From assembly GCA_023228295.1 (NCBI GenBank), contig JALOBP010000047.1, positions 1 through 24,023 of the forward strand: DNA of 24,023 bases, written 5' to 3'. Both the position numbers and the translations under genes were made by a program. This DNA comes from Methanoregula sp. Its GTDB lineage: Archaea; Halobacteriota; Methanomicrobia; Methanomicrobiales; Methanospirillaceae. Positions within the stretch are counted from its first letter, which is position 1, and each line of letters starts with the position of its first letter. Of the stretch, positions 15,649 to 22,782 are shown piece after piece. The notes under the pieces are model-generated. The model saw nothing but the letters and a program-made list of their open reading frames with translations, searched no databases and was not told the origin of the DNA.

Positions 15649-17100
15649 ATGGACTCAAATCTACAACATCAACCAATCCCTTTTTTTGTTGTTGATCGCC
15701 CTATTTCCCTAAAAATCTTAGAGTATTGCGGGATCAATAATCAACCGTTCACTCTCGGATTAATGGGACACGGAAATACAACCAAGGAATTTCAAGAAGC
15801 CTTCAAAAATTTTGACAATAAAAATGTTAAAAAAATTGTCGATTCCGGAGTGTTCACTAAAAATGGTTGCATGAATGGATATGATGCACTTCTCTCAACT
15901 TATACGAATATGGGTGCTGATTTCGGAATAGTTATTGATATTCTAAAGGATAAGGAGAAAACACTCGAAAGTGCACATAGGGCATTAAAATCCTATGATA
16001 AGGAACATCGCCCCTTCAAGTTAATCGGCGTGGCACAAGGAAATAACATTCAAGAATATTTGGAATGCTATCAATCGCTGAAGGATATGGGGTACGATCA
16101 CATTGCAATCGGTGGTCTCTTAAAGAAAAGTGTCAATTCGGCCCGTTATGTAAAAGTTCATGACGAAAAATTTCTCACGGAAGTTGTCTCCGAAATTCGA
16201 GAGATCTATCCAGCTGATTGGCTTTTTTTACTTGGATGTTACCATCCAAGAAGACATAAAATATTTGCAGAAAATCAAATATTCGGAGGTGATTACAAGG
16301 GGTGGATTTTCCAATATAAACCGCCGGAAGATTGGATTAAGAGTGAGCATCAATATCTGACAGAGTTTGAACAAAAGAATACTGTAAAAAATGTTGATCC
16401 TGAATTGGTAAAACATCGTTCAGAATTAAGCCAAAATCTTCATTTGAAAGATATTGCTCTAGTGGATAAAACCGAATACCGGGTTAAAATTAAGGAAATT
16501 GATACTTCTCTTATTAAACAACGAGAGCAATCTTCGGTTCATGACCCTGAATATCGAAGTCATCTAAAAACTCTTGAGACCATTTTCAATTCAGATGAAG
16601 AAGAATTAAGAGTTTATCGATTTGATCAGGTTCGCAACTATATCGAGTCGCAGGTTTATGCAAACTTCCGTAAGCGATTACTAATCATCGGATGTTCTGA
16701 CAAAAAGAAGGCAACCAAAGGTTTTGCACGAGCGATCCAAATCTATGATGGTCCCAATTATCTATCAATACGCAAATTAAGAAACTCCTGCTCATTCCCT
16801 CAAGATGTTCAGCTAATGATAATCTCTGCAAAATATGGTCTCATATTCCCAGACCAACTAATTGAAAATTATGATCAGAGAATGACGTCATCACAAGCAA
16901 TGAAAATGAAGTCGGAACTCAACAAGAAGCTTGGAATTTATATAGCAGATAAAAATTTTCAAGAATGTTATCTCAATTTGGGTAAAATATACAGAGATAG
17001 TGTTGCTGACACTCTAGACTCACTAGATTTCCCATTAAATGAGGCGAAAGGTAAAATTGGAGAGAAAAGATCGCAAATGCTTCAATGGCTGAAAAAATAA
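15649..17100 (+). CDS. TGT/DpdA-like 7-deazaguanine transglycosylase fused to a DUF6884/YaaA-like domain
   Basis: This is a 483-aa protein. Residues about 10-225 follow the tRNA-guanine transglycosylase barrel: IVDSGVF (63-69), GIVID (93-97), LIGVAQGN (125-132), IAIGGL (152-157), LLGCYHP (194-200) and GGDYKGW (213-219), in which Asp215 could be the nucleophile. The CxCxxC zinc site of tRNA TGTs is absent, as in DpdA enzymes that put preQ0 into DNA. A helical linker (about 230-340) leads to IGCSDKKK (347-354), IYDG (365-368), ISAKYGLI (392-399) and ENYDQ (406-410). These are hallmarks of the DUF6884/YaaA-like family seen with deazaguanine and DNA-modification genes. A strong SD precedes the ATG. 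The gene is AT-rich compared with the flanks. Probable role: base exchange in DNA (or RNA) using the host preQ0 pool. The fold is well supported; the substrate is inferred. Confidence 0.75.
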   Translation: MDSNLQHQPIPFFVVDRPISLKILEYCGINNQPFTLGLMGHGNTTKEFQEAFKNFDNKNVKKIVDSGVFTKNGCMNGYDALLSTYTNMGADFGIVIDILKDKEKTLESAHRALKSYDKEHRPFKLIGVAQGNNIQEYLECYQSLKDMGYDHIAIGGLLKKSVNSARYVKVHDEKFLTEVVSEIREIYPADWLFLLGCYHPRRHKIFAENQIFGGDYKGWIFQYKPPEDWIKSEHQYLTEFEQKNTVKNVDPELVKHRSELSQNLHLKDIALVDKTEYRVKIKEIDTSLIKQREQSSVHDPEYRSHLKTLETIFNSDEEELRVYRFDQVRNYIESQVYANFRKRLLIIGCSDKKKATKGFARAIQIYDGPNYLSIRKLRNSCSFPQDVQLMIISAKYGLIFPDQLIENYDQRMTSSQAMKMKSELNKKLGIYIADKNFQECYLNLGKIYRDSVADTLDSLDFPLNEAKGKIGEKRSQMLQWLKK

Positions 17101-17121
17101 GTTTTCGTCATTCAAATTTTT

Positions 17122-17613
17122 TCATTTTATTGCCTGCCGACTCTTGAGATCCTTAATCTCCGTCTCTAAATCGGTTAATCTCTCCAGAAGATCTTGGAAA
17201 TCCGGAAATTCTAAAGATCCAGATGGATCATTCTTGAACAAGACTTTCATTTTTTTATGAAACTCCCCATCTTTCAGCAAAATATCTGCACTTTCCGTCA
17301 ACTTTCCTCGGCTTCGAAGAACGGGATCAAAAATGTCAAAAGCGATCTCTTCCGCCGCTTCGAGATATTCTCTATTGGAGAAATCCGGGTACTCCCACCA
17401 TTTCAATGCTGTGACATAATCCGGATTGAGACTAACAATCGATGTTCCTGTGACAATACTACTGTCACGTCGTACCAAATGTTGACTGATCCTTTGACGT
17501 AGTTTGTCTGCAATCCCAATGTATGCGACAAATTTTCTCTGACCTTTTCCCCCGTATAATGCATAAATTGCGGGAGAATTAGGTAACGCAGAAATCTTGG
17601 GAATTTTGTGCAT
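17122..17613 (-). CDS. GIY-YIG-like nuclease domain protein
   Basis: This is a 163-aa protein from ATG 17613, which has GGAG five nt upstream; a GTG at 17619 overlaps that SD and is less likely. The N-terminal part shows a GIY-YIG core: P-A-I-Y-A-L-Y (Tyr17), then A-Y-I-G (Tyr31-Gly33), then LRQRISQHL with Arg39/Arg41 and His45. An acidic helix (YLEAAEEIAF, Glu88) and DPVLRSRG follow. The order matches the catalytic Y, Y, R, H, E set of the fold. The C-terminus (about 135-160) is a coiled coil (LLERLTDLETEIKDLKSRQ), likely for oligomerisation. It is the last gene of a tight minus-strand operon, 19 nt after the 204-aa gene, and converges on the transglycosylase gene with a 21-nt gap. Confidence 0.68.
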   Translation of the reverse strand: MHKIPKISALPNSPAIYALYGGKGQRKFVAYIGIADKLRQRISQHLVRRDSSIVTGTSIVSLNPDYVTALKWWEYPDFSNREYLEAAEEIAFDIFDPVLRSRGKLTESADILLKDGEFHKKMKVLFKNDPSGSLEFPDFQDLLERLTDLETEIKDLKSRQAIK

Positions 17614-17632
17614 TTTCACTCCAATGAAATGG

Positions 17633-18247
17633 TTATTCGATTTGTATTACTCCAGTATCGAATTTTGAAATTATATCGTCAAACATTTTGTAAATTTCAT
17701 TCTTTTTTATCAACGATTCTAAATCACAAGACATCAACTCAACTTCGAGAAGTCCAAGTTTTGTAATATTTAATACAATACACAATCGCTCTCCCGTTTC
17801 CAATGAAATTTTTTTCTTCCCCGAGATTATTCCATTTTTAACCGTTGCTTCAAAATTTTGATCTTCGAGTAATTTTGTTGCATGATCGGCAAACTTCTCT
17901 TGATATTTGAAATCCGTGAAATATCCTCTTAAAATTATCTTATTTCCAGATTGTTTCCATATTGTTGCCCGGATATGAGTCTTTTTCAGAACGGTCTCTT
18001 TTTCAAATAACTCTATATTCGCTTGAATCCCGAAAACCTTTTGAAAATTTTGAGAAAAATTTTCGTACTGTTCGTCGAGTAGGATTTCCACAAGTTTCAC
18101 GGGGAAATCTTTGTCTGTTCCGATATCCTTTAGATTAGCTCGTTCTTGTGGTTTTTTAATATCTTTGTATAATTCATCGTAATATTGGAAGTCTCTCGCC
18201 CAACGAGCATATGTCAACATTACATATTTTTCAACATTAAATGTCAT
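17633..18247 (-). CDS. Hypothetical protein of the nuclease operon, 204 aa
   Basis: I recognise no family. The N-terminal 60 residues are helical and charged (YVMLTYARWARDFQYYDELY). The remainder alternates short strands and charged helices, with no catalytic motif, Cys pair or membrane segment. A good GGAGAG Shine-Dalgarno lies 18255-18260, and the start overlaps the end of the preceding nuclease-like gene by 11 nt, showing translational coupling. The next gene (GIY-YIG-like) starts 19 nt after its stop. Base composition is as AT-rich as its neighbours, so it travelled with the cassette. It may be a specificity, adaptor or inhibitor subunit for one of the flanking nucleases; this is context only. 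Confidence 0.75.
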   Translation of the reverse strand: MTFNVEKYVMLTYARWARDFQYYDELYKDIKKPQERANLKDIGTDKDFPVKLVEILLDEQYENFSQNFQKVFGIQANIELFEKETVLKKTHIRATIWKQSGNKIILRGYFTDFKYQEKFADHATKLLEDQNFEATVKNGIISGKKKISLETGERLCIVLNITKLGLLEVELMSCDLESLIKKNEIYKMFDDIISKFDTGVIQIE

Positions 18248-19019
18248 TTAATGTCTCTCCTAAATCGAGGTAATTGTGCATGGTTTTAAAACTTTTGAAC
18301 AATTCACTTATCTTTTCGGATTTTTCTTTGTTTAGCGAAATGAGTTTTTCTTTCAGGAGTTCCGGATTTTTTGGTAAAATGAAATTGACGATCAGTTTTT
18401 TTTCTGATTTATACACAAATGTCGTTATCAAGCCATATCCAACATTTTTCGGATATTCATCAACAATTGTTCTCCAGTATGAAATCAATTGTAGAAGTGC
18501 TGCTTCTTGAGGCTCTCGGGAATTATTTATTATTTCGCGTCTTGCCTTACTCTCAACTGGCCACCATTTCGGCAACTGGATTGAATAATCTAGCCTCATA
18601 AGGTCCGAACACTTTTCCGAAATATTGGGGAACCTCATTAAAAAATCCGGAGTCTTCCGTTTTTTAAAAGGTCTTCGAGCGTCCAGAATTACAATATCAC
18701 CAGGTTTTGACAGGAGAAAAGATGTGGCGAAAATTACAGCCATACATTGACCGATATTTCCTGTCACACTCGTTGCGTAGGTTTTATGCGTCAGCTGATC
18801 ATAAATTTGTCCGCAGGGGAAATCGCCGTTCTTGGGCAATTCGATTTCTTCCGAATCAATGATGTAACTTCGAAAATGATCACCCATTTCTAAAATATGA
18901 TAGCTGCCACTCCAATTGGATATTATCCCAAATGATTTTGGATCTACATCCAGAGAAGAAATCAAATCAAGTGTTGGGTCATCATCAAATCCTCGTTTAA
19001 TTTCCACATCTATCTGCAT
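18237..19019 (-). CDS. PD-(D/E)XK-like nuclease, putative
   Basis: This is a 260-aa protein from ATG 19019, preceded by AAGAGGTTG; a TTG six bases earlier is less likely. The central part resembles a restriction-endonuclease core. A helix GNIGQCMAVIFATSFLL (about 87-103) is followed by a strand (GDIVILDARR), P124-D125 (TPDFLM), and after an intervening helix WPVESKARRE with Glu156-x-Lys158. Helix, then PD, then E-x-K is the canonical order. The Gln in the helix is not the usual Glu, so activity is not certain. The C-terminus is charged and helical. It is second in the minus-strand operon, 30 nt after the 50-aa ORF, and overlaps the next gene by 11 nt. Nothing similar is named by me. Confidence 0.6.
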   Translation of the reverse strand: MQIDVEIKRGFDDDPTLDLISSLDVDPKSFGIISNWSGSYHILEMGDHFRSYIIDSEEIELPKNGDFPCGQIYDQLTHKTYATSVTGNIGQCMAVIFATSFLLSKPGDIVILDARRPFKKRKTPDFLMRFPNISEKCSDLMRLDYSIQLPKWWPVESKARREIINNSREPQEAALLQLISYWRTIVDEYPKNVGYGLITTFVYKSEKKLIVNFILPKNPELLKEKLISLNKEKSEKISELFKSFKTMHNYLDLGETLNDI

Positions 19020-19049
19020 TTCCAACCTCTTGTCGCAATTAGGATCTTT

Positions 19050-19202
19050 TTACGAAAATTCCCCTTTTGTGTTTCTTCTTTTATCTGAATTATCGTCTTT
19101 CATGCCCAACTTCTTTTTAAGAGTTTTATTTATACTCCCTTCGTACCTTCTTCCTGAACCTGGCCCCATAATCGGGTTAATTTTCTCCTTTTTCTCGCTC
19201 AT
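19050..19202 (-). CDS. Small basic protein, 50 aa, leading the nuclease operon
   Basis: The frame begins MSEKKEKINPIMGPGSGRRY and continues with EGSINKTLKKKLGMK. It is strongly basic, with a Gly-Pro-Gly-Ser-Gly-Arg-Arg turn and a possible amphipathic helix. The ATG at 19202 is preferred over upstream extension into the HIT gene's reverse frame, because the composition changes to AT-rich here and an AAATTTAA TATA-like box (19234-19241) lies about 36 bp upstream. No SD is visible. It ends 30 nt before the PD-(D/E)XK-like gene and is likely cotranscribed. It could be a DNA-binding or regulatory peptide; no family recognised. Confidence 0.45.
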   Translation of the reverse strand: MSEKKEKINPIMGPGSGRRYEGSINKTLKKKLGMKDDNSDKRRNTKGEFS

Positions 19203-19257
19203 ATTTATCAAACTAACATTATTCGGATCTCTCTTAAATTTTAGTACCCCGGAAAAA

Positions 19258-19626
19258 TCAATACCCCCTCTTCCCCGGCACAACCCCCCGCACCCCGCCT
19301 CGTGGATCCGGCACATCCCCGGCATACCGCGGGATCACATGACAATGGCAGTGCATCACCGTCTGCCCGGCTACAGCCCCAACATTAAACCCGATGTTGT
19401 ACCCCGCCGGAGAGAACTCCCGGGAGATCAAACCCTTACATAAAGCAACCAGGTCAAGCAAAGCCACCCGCTCTTCCGGTGTCAGTGAGAAGAAATCCGG
19501 CGTATGCCGGAATGGAATAATCAAAAGGTGCCCCCGGCTGACCGGGAAGCGGTCCCAGCGGGCATAGCAGAGATCATTCCGGGCGACAATATCCTCATCG
19601 AGGGGATCGCAGAACGGGCATTTCAT
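19258..19626 (-). CDS. HIT-family nucleotide hydrolase/transferase
   Basis: This 122-aa protein carries the histidine triad H92-x-H94-x-H96 in HCHCHVIPR, preceded by GYNIGFNVGAVAGQT, the canonical HIT nucleotide-binding strand. The N-terminus has CPFC (Cys3, Cys6), which binds zinc with a downstream His in Fhit/HinT-like bacterial relatives. The C-terminus (PDPRGGVRGVVPGKRGY) is a normal family ending, so it is complete. It acts on AMP-linked substrates (AMP-NH2, Ap4A or aminoacyl-AMP-like). Its ATG overlaps the stop of the HNH gene (ATGA), so the two are translationally coupled. A short T run follows the stop. Confidence 0.9.
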   Translation of the reverse strand: MKCPFCDPLDEDIVARNDLCYARWDRFPVSRGHLLIIPFRHTPDFFSLTPEERVALLDLVALCKGLISREFSPAGYNIGFNVGAVAGQTVMHCHCHVIPRYAGDVPDPRGGVRGVVPGKRGY

Positions 19627-20771
19627 CGGGGACTCCAGGACTGGTACCCGAGAACATCAACCAGGTATCTGCATTTTTTATGAAGACTGGAAAAGGCCTG
19701 CTCCTGCCAGTCTGCGGCATCGGCATCTTTCCCGATCAGGGAATAGTGTATTTGTTCCATGAACAGGTCAGGGTCAGATTCGTTCATCTTGTTCCAGTAC
19801 CCGATAATGTGTTCTTTTTGCCGGACAAGGAGATCCGGGTGAGGGATAAAATCACTCTTTGCCTGGTTTTCTGTTTTCAGGGCCGGTAAAATATTCCATA
19901 ACTCATTGTTCTTCCATACCGAAAACGGGATCATATGATCCAGTGCTTTTTCATCAACGTGAGTAATCGTTTTGCCGGACCAGACTGATTTCAGGGTTCC
20001 TTCCTTCATTTGCAGCTGGAGGAAGAACGTCTTTGAATCCTGGATATCCCGCTCTCGTACCGGCTCGGTTGCAATAATCTTCAGTAAATCCCCGAAGGAT
20101 TTTTTATTGCACATCGCATCGTGGGTCAACTGTGCCCAGCCAAAAAGGATGCTCTTGTCGCCGGTAACAAAGGGTCCGACTTCAACAAATGCACGGTGAT
20201 AATCAGATCGTATAGAGAAAGTCCCGAAATTCCTGATAAGATAATCCCGGCTGATCTGGGCGTTTTTATCATATCTGGGCAATCTTTTTTCATGAACGAA
20301 GATTTTTTCATTCAAGGAGGTTCCCAGGTGAACCATCGGCATGTCGGTGGTTTTATTGCAGATTTCCCTGGCTAAATCAAATACTGCCTTATGGATATCT
20401 GCGGAAAACTTGCCCTTTGAAAGATCGACCGCAAATTTGGAATATCCACCTTCTCTCCCCCGGTAGTGTGCAATAACCGGATCAAATGATTGCCGGAATT
20501 TTGTTTTACGTACGTTATTTTTTTCACTCTTTTGCTGGGGGATTTTCTCTTCAAAGATGGGGTAATAATACAACATCCATTGCTCAATCATCAATCCAAG
20601 CGGAAACGTCACCCATGCAGGATCATTCCCTGCAATCCTGTGCTGGTCGGATTTCTCACAAATCTCTATTGCGCCCCGTAAAAGAGCGAACTTGTAGGTT
20701 GCATCCTTTCGTTCGCGTCCTATAAGCAGGGAATTGATTTTTTTAAAATTTTCAGAGATACCTGTGTTCAT
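19623..20771 (-). CDS. HNH-endonuclease-domain protein
   Basis: This is a 382-aa protein. The C-terminal third contains the HNH motif DHMIPFSVWKNNELWNILPA followed by L-K-T-E-N-Q-A-K-S-D: Asp278-His279, Asn293 and the Asn302/Lys305 that complete a beta-beta-alpha-metal fold. The CxxC zinc pair seen in many relatives (CxYCG) is replaced (SVWSGKT), so the metal-ribbon part is lost. The N-terminal 250 residues are helical with no named domain, resembling the N-terminal part of some HNH restriction-like proteins. The gene starts at ATG 20771, with ATATAAAA about 22 bp upstream (leaderless). The 3' end overlaps the HIT gene by 4 nt. Restriction or DNA-damage-linked cleavage is possible. Confidence 0.75.
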   Translation of the reverse strand: MNTGISENFKKINSLLIGRERKDATYKFALLRGAIEICEKSDQHRIAGNDPAWVTFPLGLMIEQWMLYYYPIFEEKIPQQKSEKNNVRKTKFRQSFDPVIAHYRGREGGYSKFAVDLSKGKFSADIHKAVFDLAREICNKTTDMPMVHLGTSLNEKIFVHEKRLPRYDKNAQISRDYLIRNFGTFSIRSDYHRAFVEVGPFVTGDKSILFGWAQLTHDAMCNKKSFGDLLKIIATEPVRERDIQDSKTFFLQLQMKEGTLKSVWSGKTITHVDEKALDHMIPFSVWKNNELWNILPALKTENQAKSDFIPHPDLLVRQKEHIIGYWNKMNESDPDLFMEQIHYSLIGKDADAADWQEQAFSSLHKKCRYLVDVLGYQSWSPR

Positions 20772-20789
20772 CCGTATCGGATTATCCTT

Positions 20790-20797
20790 TTTTATAT
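20790..20797 (-). promoter_or_regulatory. TATA box of the HNH-HIT operon
   Basis: Read on the minus strand, ATATAAAA followed by AAGG lies about 22 bp before the HNH ATG at 20771. That places the transcription start at the start codon (leaderless). The 150 bp beyond, up to 20925, contain only a hairpin CGGGGCT/AGCCCCG (20820-20855, 22-bp loop). Confidence 0.5.
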
Positions 20798-20882
20798 GGC
20801 ATAAGGATTCGGATTCATCCGGGGCTTAGCCCACGCGGCAAGGGGCGGAGCCCCGATGAGCGTCAAATCCCCCGTAATCATC

Positions 20883-21380
20883 CCCCACCACCTTTTTCCT
20901 CCCCCACCCCCAATCTACGATCTGAATGCCCCTCAACCCCTCCCAGGAAACCGCGATAAAAACCTGCGGTCTCCAGCTCGTCCTCGCCGGCCCCGGTTCC
21001 GGCAAAACGCGAGTAATCACAGAAAAAATCCTCCATCTCATAGACAACGGCACCCCCCCGAAACAAATCCTGGCACTCACCTTCTCCGAAAAAGCCGCCG
21101 CCGGGATGAGCGAGAGAATCGAACAGCAAAGACCCAACCTCAATGGAGAAATCCACACCTTCCACTCCTTCTGCAACCAGATGCTCAAAGAAAACGTGCT
21201 CGCGAGCGGCATCCCGGTCTAGGGCGGGATCATCAGCAGGACGAACCAGCTGGTGTGGGGCCTGCGGAACATCGATGCGTTCGGGTTCGGGCACATAAAA
21301 GTGGGGAACAATTCAGCGGAAGTGATCAAGGCGGTGATCGACGGGATCAGCGCATTCCGGGACGAGCTCATCACGCCGGC
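20883..21380 (+). repeat. Long direct repeat, copy 1 (helicase 5' region)
   Basis: About 498 bp closely similar, by eye, to 22783-23276 (494 bp), including the non-coding stretch before the ATG (CCACCTTTTTCCTCCCCC). The right boundary at GCCGGC is shared by both copies. Length differs by three indels (-1, -4 and +1 in copy 2). Confidence 0.8.
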
Positions 21381-21423
21381 GATCGTAAAGGATATCCGCC
21401 GCACACAAAATTTTATACATTAG
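20926..21423 (+). pseudogene. UvrD-like helicase 5' fragment, copy 1 (amber stop)
   Basis: Starts MPLNPSQETAIKTCGLQLVL and shows superfamily-1A helicase motifs: Q-like LNPSQ, Walker A AGPGSGKT, motif Ia LALTFSEKAAAGMSERI and Ib IHTFHSFC. A TAG at 21220-21222 (codon 99) sits where copy 2 has TCG (Ser). The frame continues in register for another 66 codons (TNQLVWGLRNIDAFGFGHIK) to a stop at 21421. Helicase homology ends near 21380, and the sequence runs into the promoter of the ATPase gene. A full-length UvrD-type protein is 600 aa or more, so this is a nonfunctional remnant. Pyrrolysine decoding of TAG is conceivable but unlikely given the truncation. Confidence 0.78.
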
Positions 21424-21463
21424 TAATGTAAACAAATTGCATAAAGTATACACTGGTAATGTA
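21411..21463 (+). promoter_or_regulatory. ATPase promoter with two operator-like palindromes
   Basis: TACATTAGTAATGTA (21416-21430; perfect 7-bp arms) overlaps a TTTATACAT TATA-like box. A second, imperfect copy TACACTGGTAATGTA (21449-21463) overlaps the ATG at 21459. The centres are 33 bp apart, about three helical turns, a spacing suited to cooperative binding of a dimeric repressor. Confidence 0.5.
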
Positions 21464-22712
21464 CATGATCTCCGCATCGCAGCTTGAGGAACTGGTCCAC
21501 ACCCAGAAAGAAACATTCCTGGCAAAGGACCCGGGCATCCCCCGGGAGATCGCAGCAGAACGAATGAGCCGGACCAATGCCATCATCGTGATCACCGGCA
21601 TCCGGCGGTGCGGCAAGTCCACGCTCCTGCGCCAGCTCTCACAGCGGTACGAGGATTTCCTGTACATCAACTTCGATGACGACCGGCTCATGGACTTTAC
21701 CGTTGCTGACTTCCCCACGCTGATGCTCGTCTTTGAGAAGACTTCGCCCGGAGTAAAAACCCTCTTCATCGACGAGATCCAGACGGTCACAGGCTGGGAG
21801 CGGTTCATCCGCCGCATCCATGACGAGGGATACAAGGTCTTCCTGACCGGCTCCAATGCAAACCTCCTCTCGCAGGAACTGGGGACACGGCTCACCGGGC
21901 GGCATACCACCATAACCCTCTTCCCGTTCTCGTTTGCCGAAGTCCTGCAGTTCCGGGCCATCCGTACCGACCGGATAACGGCGAAGAGCCGGGCAGCAAT
22001 CCTCGCAGAGTTCGACCGGTACCTTGCGGGCGGCGGGTTTCCCGATTACCTGAAGTCAGGGGATCCCGAGTACCTCAAGCGGATCTGGGACGATATCCTG
22101 TACCGGGACATTGTCAGCCGGTTCGGGATCCGGGAGGTGAAAGGCTTCCGGCAGCTTGCCCATTACCTGATCACCAACACGGCAAACCCGGCTACGTACA
22201 ATGCGCTGAAGAATACGCTCGGGTTTAAAAGTGTTGTTTCGGTCCGCGATTATGTCGGGTTCCTGGAACAGGCATACCTCATCATCGAGATCTTCCGGCA
22301 TGATTTTTCCTTAAAAAAACAGCACGTCAGTGACAAGAAACTCTACTGCATCGACACCGGCCTGCGCAATGCGGTCGCGTTCCGGTTCTCGGACGACAAA
22401 GGCCGGCTCCTGGAGAATCTTGTCCTCATTGAGCTGTTGCGCCGGAACAAATCCGTGTATTTTTTCAAATCTTCCCGGGAGTGCGACTTCGTTACTGAAG
22501 AGCGGGGGAAGATCACCGGCGCAATCCAGGTCTGCTATGAGCTCACGCAGGAGAACCGGGACCGCGAACTGGGCGGGCTCATGGCCGCGATGCAGGTACA
22601 TGGCCTGAAAGAGGGGCTCATCCTCACCTGTCTCCAGGAAGAGACCCTGACGCAGGACGGTTTTATGATCCGGGTACTACCGGCCTGGAAGTGGCTTATC
22701 AGTCAGTCCTGA
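21459..22712 (+). CDS. AAA-family ATPase with DUF4143 C-terminal domain
   Basis: This 417-aa protein is of the mobile AAA_14/DUF4143 type common in archaea. The ATPase domain (about 35-170) has Walker A GIRRCGKST at 47-55, Walker B LFIDE at 102-106, and a sensor-I-like LTGSNANLL at 129-137. The C-terminal DUF4143 domain carries a PD-(D/E)XK-like trace: LLENLVLIELL, then RECDFV and AIQVCYEL, where Gln replaces the usual Glu before V-x. Function is not established for the family; DNA-binding or nuclease roles are proposed from the fold. It appears intact and uses host-like codons. The start is ATG 21459 (MYMISASQLEEL) or 21465. It lies between two decayed helicase copies, suggesting insertion. 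A CTCAA/TTGAG hairpin (22724-22740) follows the stop. Confidence 0.9.
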   Translation: MYMISASQLEELVHTQKETFLAKDPGIPREIAAERMSRTNAIIVITGIRRCGKSTLLRQLSQRYEDFLYINFDDDRLMDFTVADFPTLMLVFEKTSPGVKTLFIDEIQTVTGWERFIRRIHDEGYKVFLTGSNANLLSQELGTRLTGRHTTITLFPFSFAEVLQFRAIRTDRITAKSRAAILAEFDRYLAGGGFPDYLKSGDPEYLKRIWDDILYRDIVSRFGIREVKGFRQLAHYLITNTANPATYNALKNTLGFKSVVSVRDYVGFLEQAYLIIEIFRHDFSLKKQHVSDKKLYCIDTGLRNAVAFRFSDDKGRLLENLVLIELLRRNKSVYFFKSSRECDFVTEERGKITGAIQVCYELTQENRDRELGGLMAAMQVHGLKEGLILTCLQEETLTQDGFMIRVLPAWKWLISQS

Positions 22713-22723
22713 GCCGGTAGATC

Positions 22724-22765
22724 CTCAACTAATAATTGAGGAAAAATTAGTAGTTATTAGTAGTA
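22724..22765 (+). repeat. Hairpin and tandem A/T repeat after the ATPase gene
   Basis: CTCAA-(7)-TTGAG at 22724-22740 is followed by ATTAGTAGTT and ATTAGTAGTA (22746-22765), a 10-bp tandem repeat with one mismatch. It may act as a terminator or mark the right edge of the inserted ATPase module. Confidence 0.35.
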
Positions 22766-22782
22766 GTACCACATCAGCGATA

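Noticed and set aside
19203..19325. N-terminal extension of the 50-aa ORF into the HIT gene
   Set aside because: The extension reads the HIT coding sequence in another frame and has a different composition; the ATG at 19202 fits the AT-rich cassette.
21220..21222. TAG codon read as pyrrolysine in helicase copy 1
   Set aside because: Copy 2 has TCG (Ser) at this position and the gene is truncated anyway, so a nonsense mutation is simpler.
22746..22765. Tandem ATTAGTAGTW units as the start of a CRISPR-like array
   Set aside because: Only two adjacent 10-bp units without spacers.
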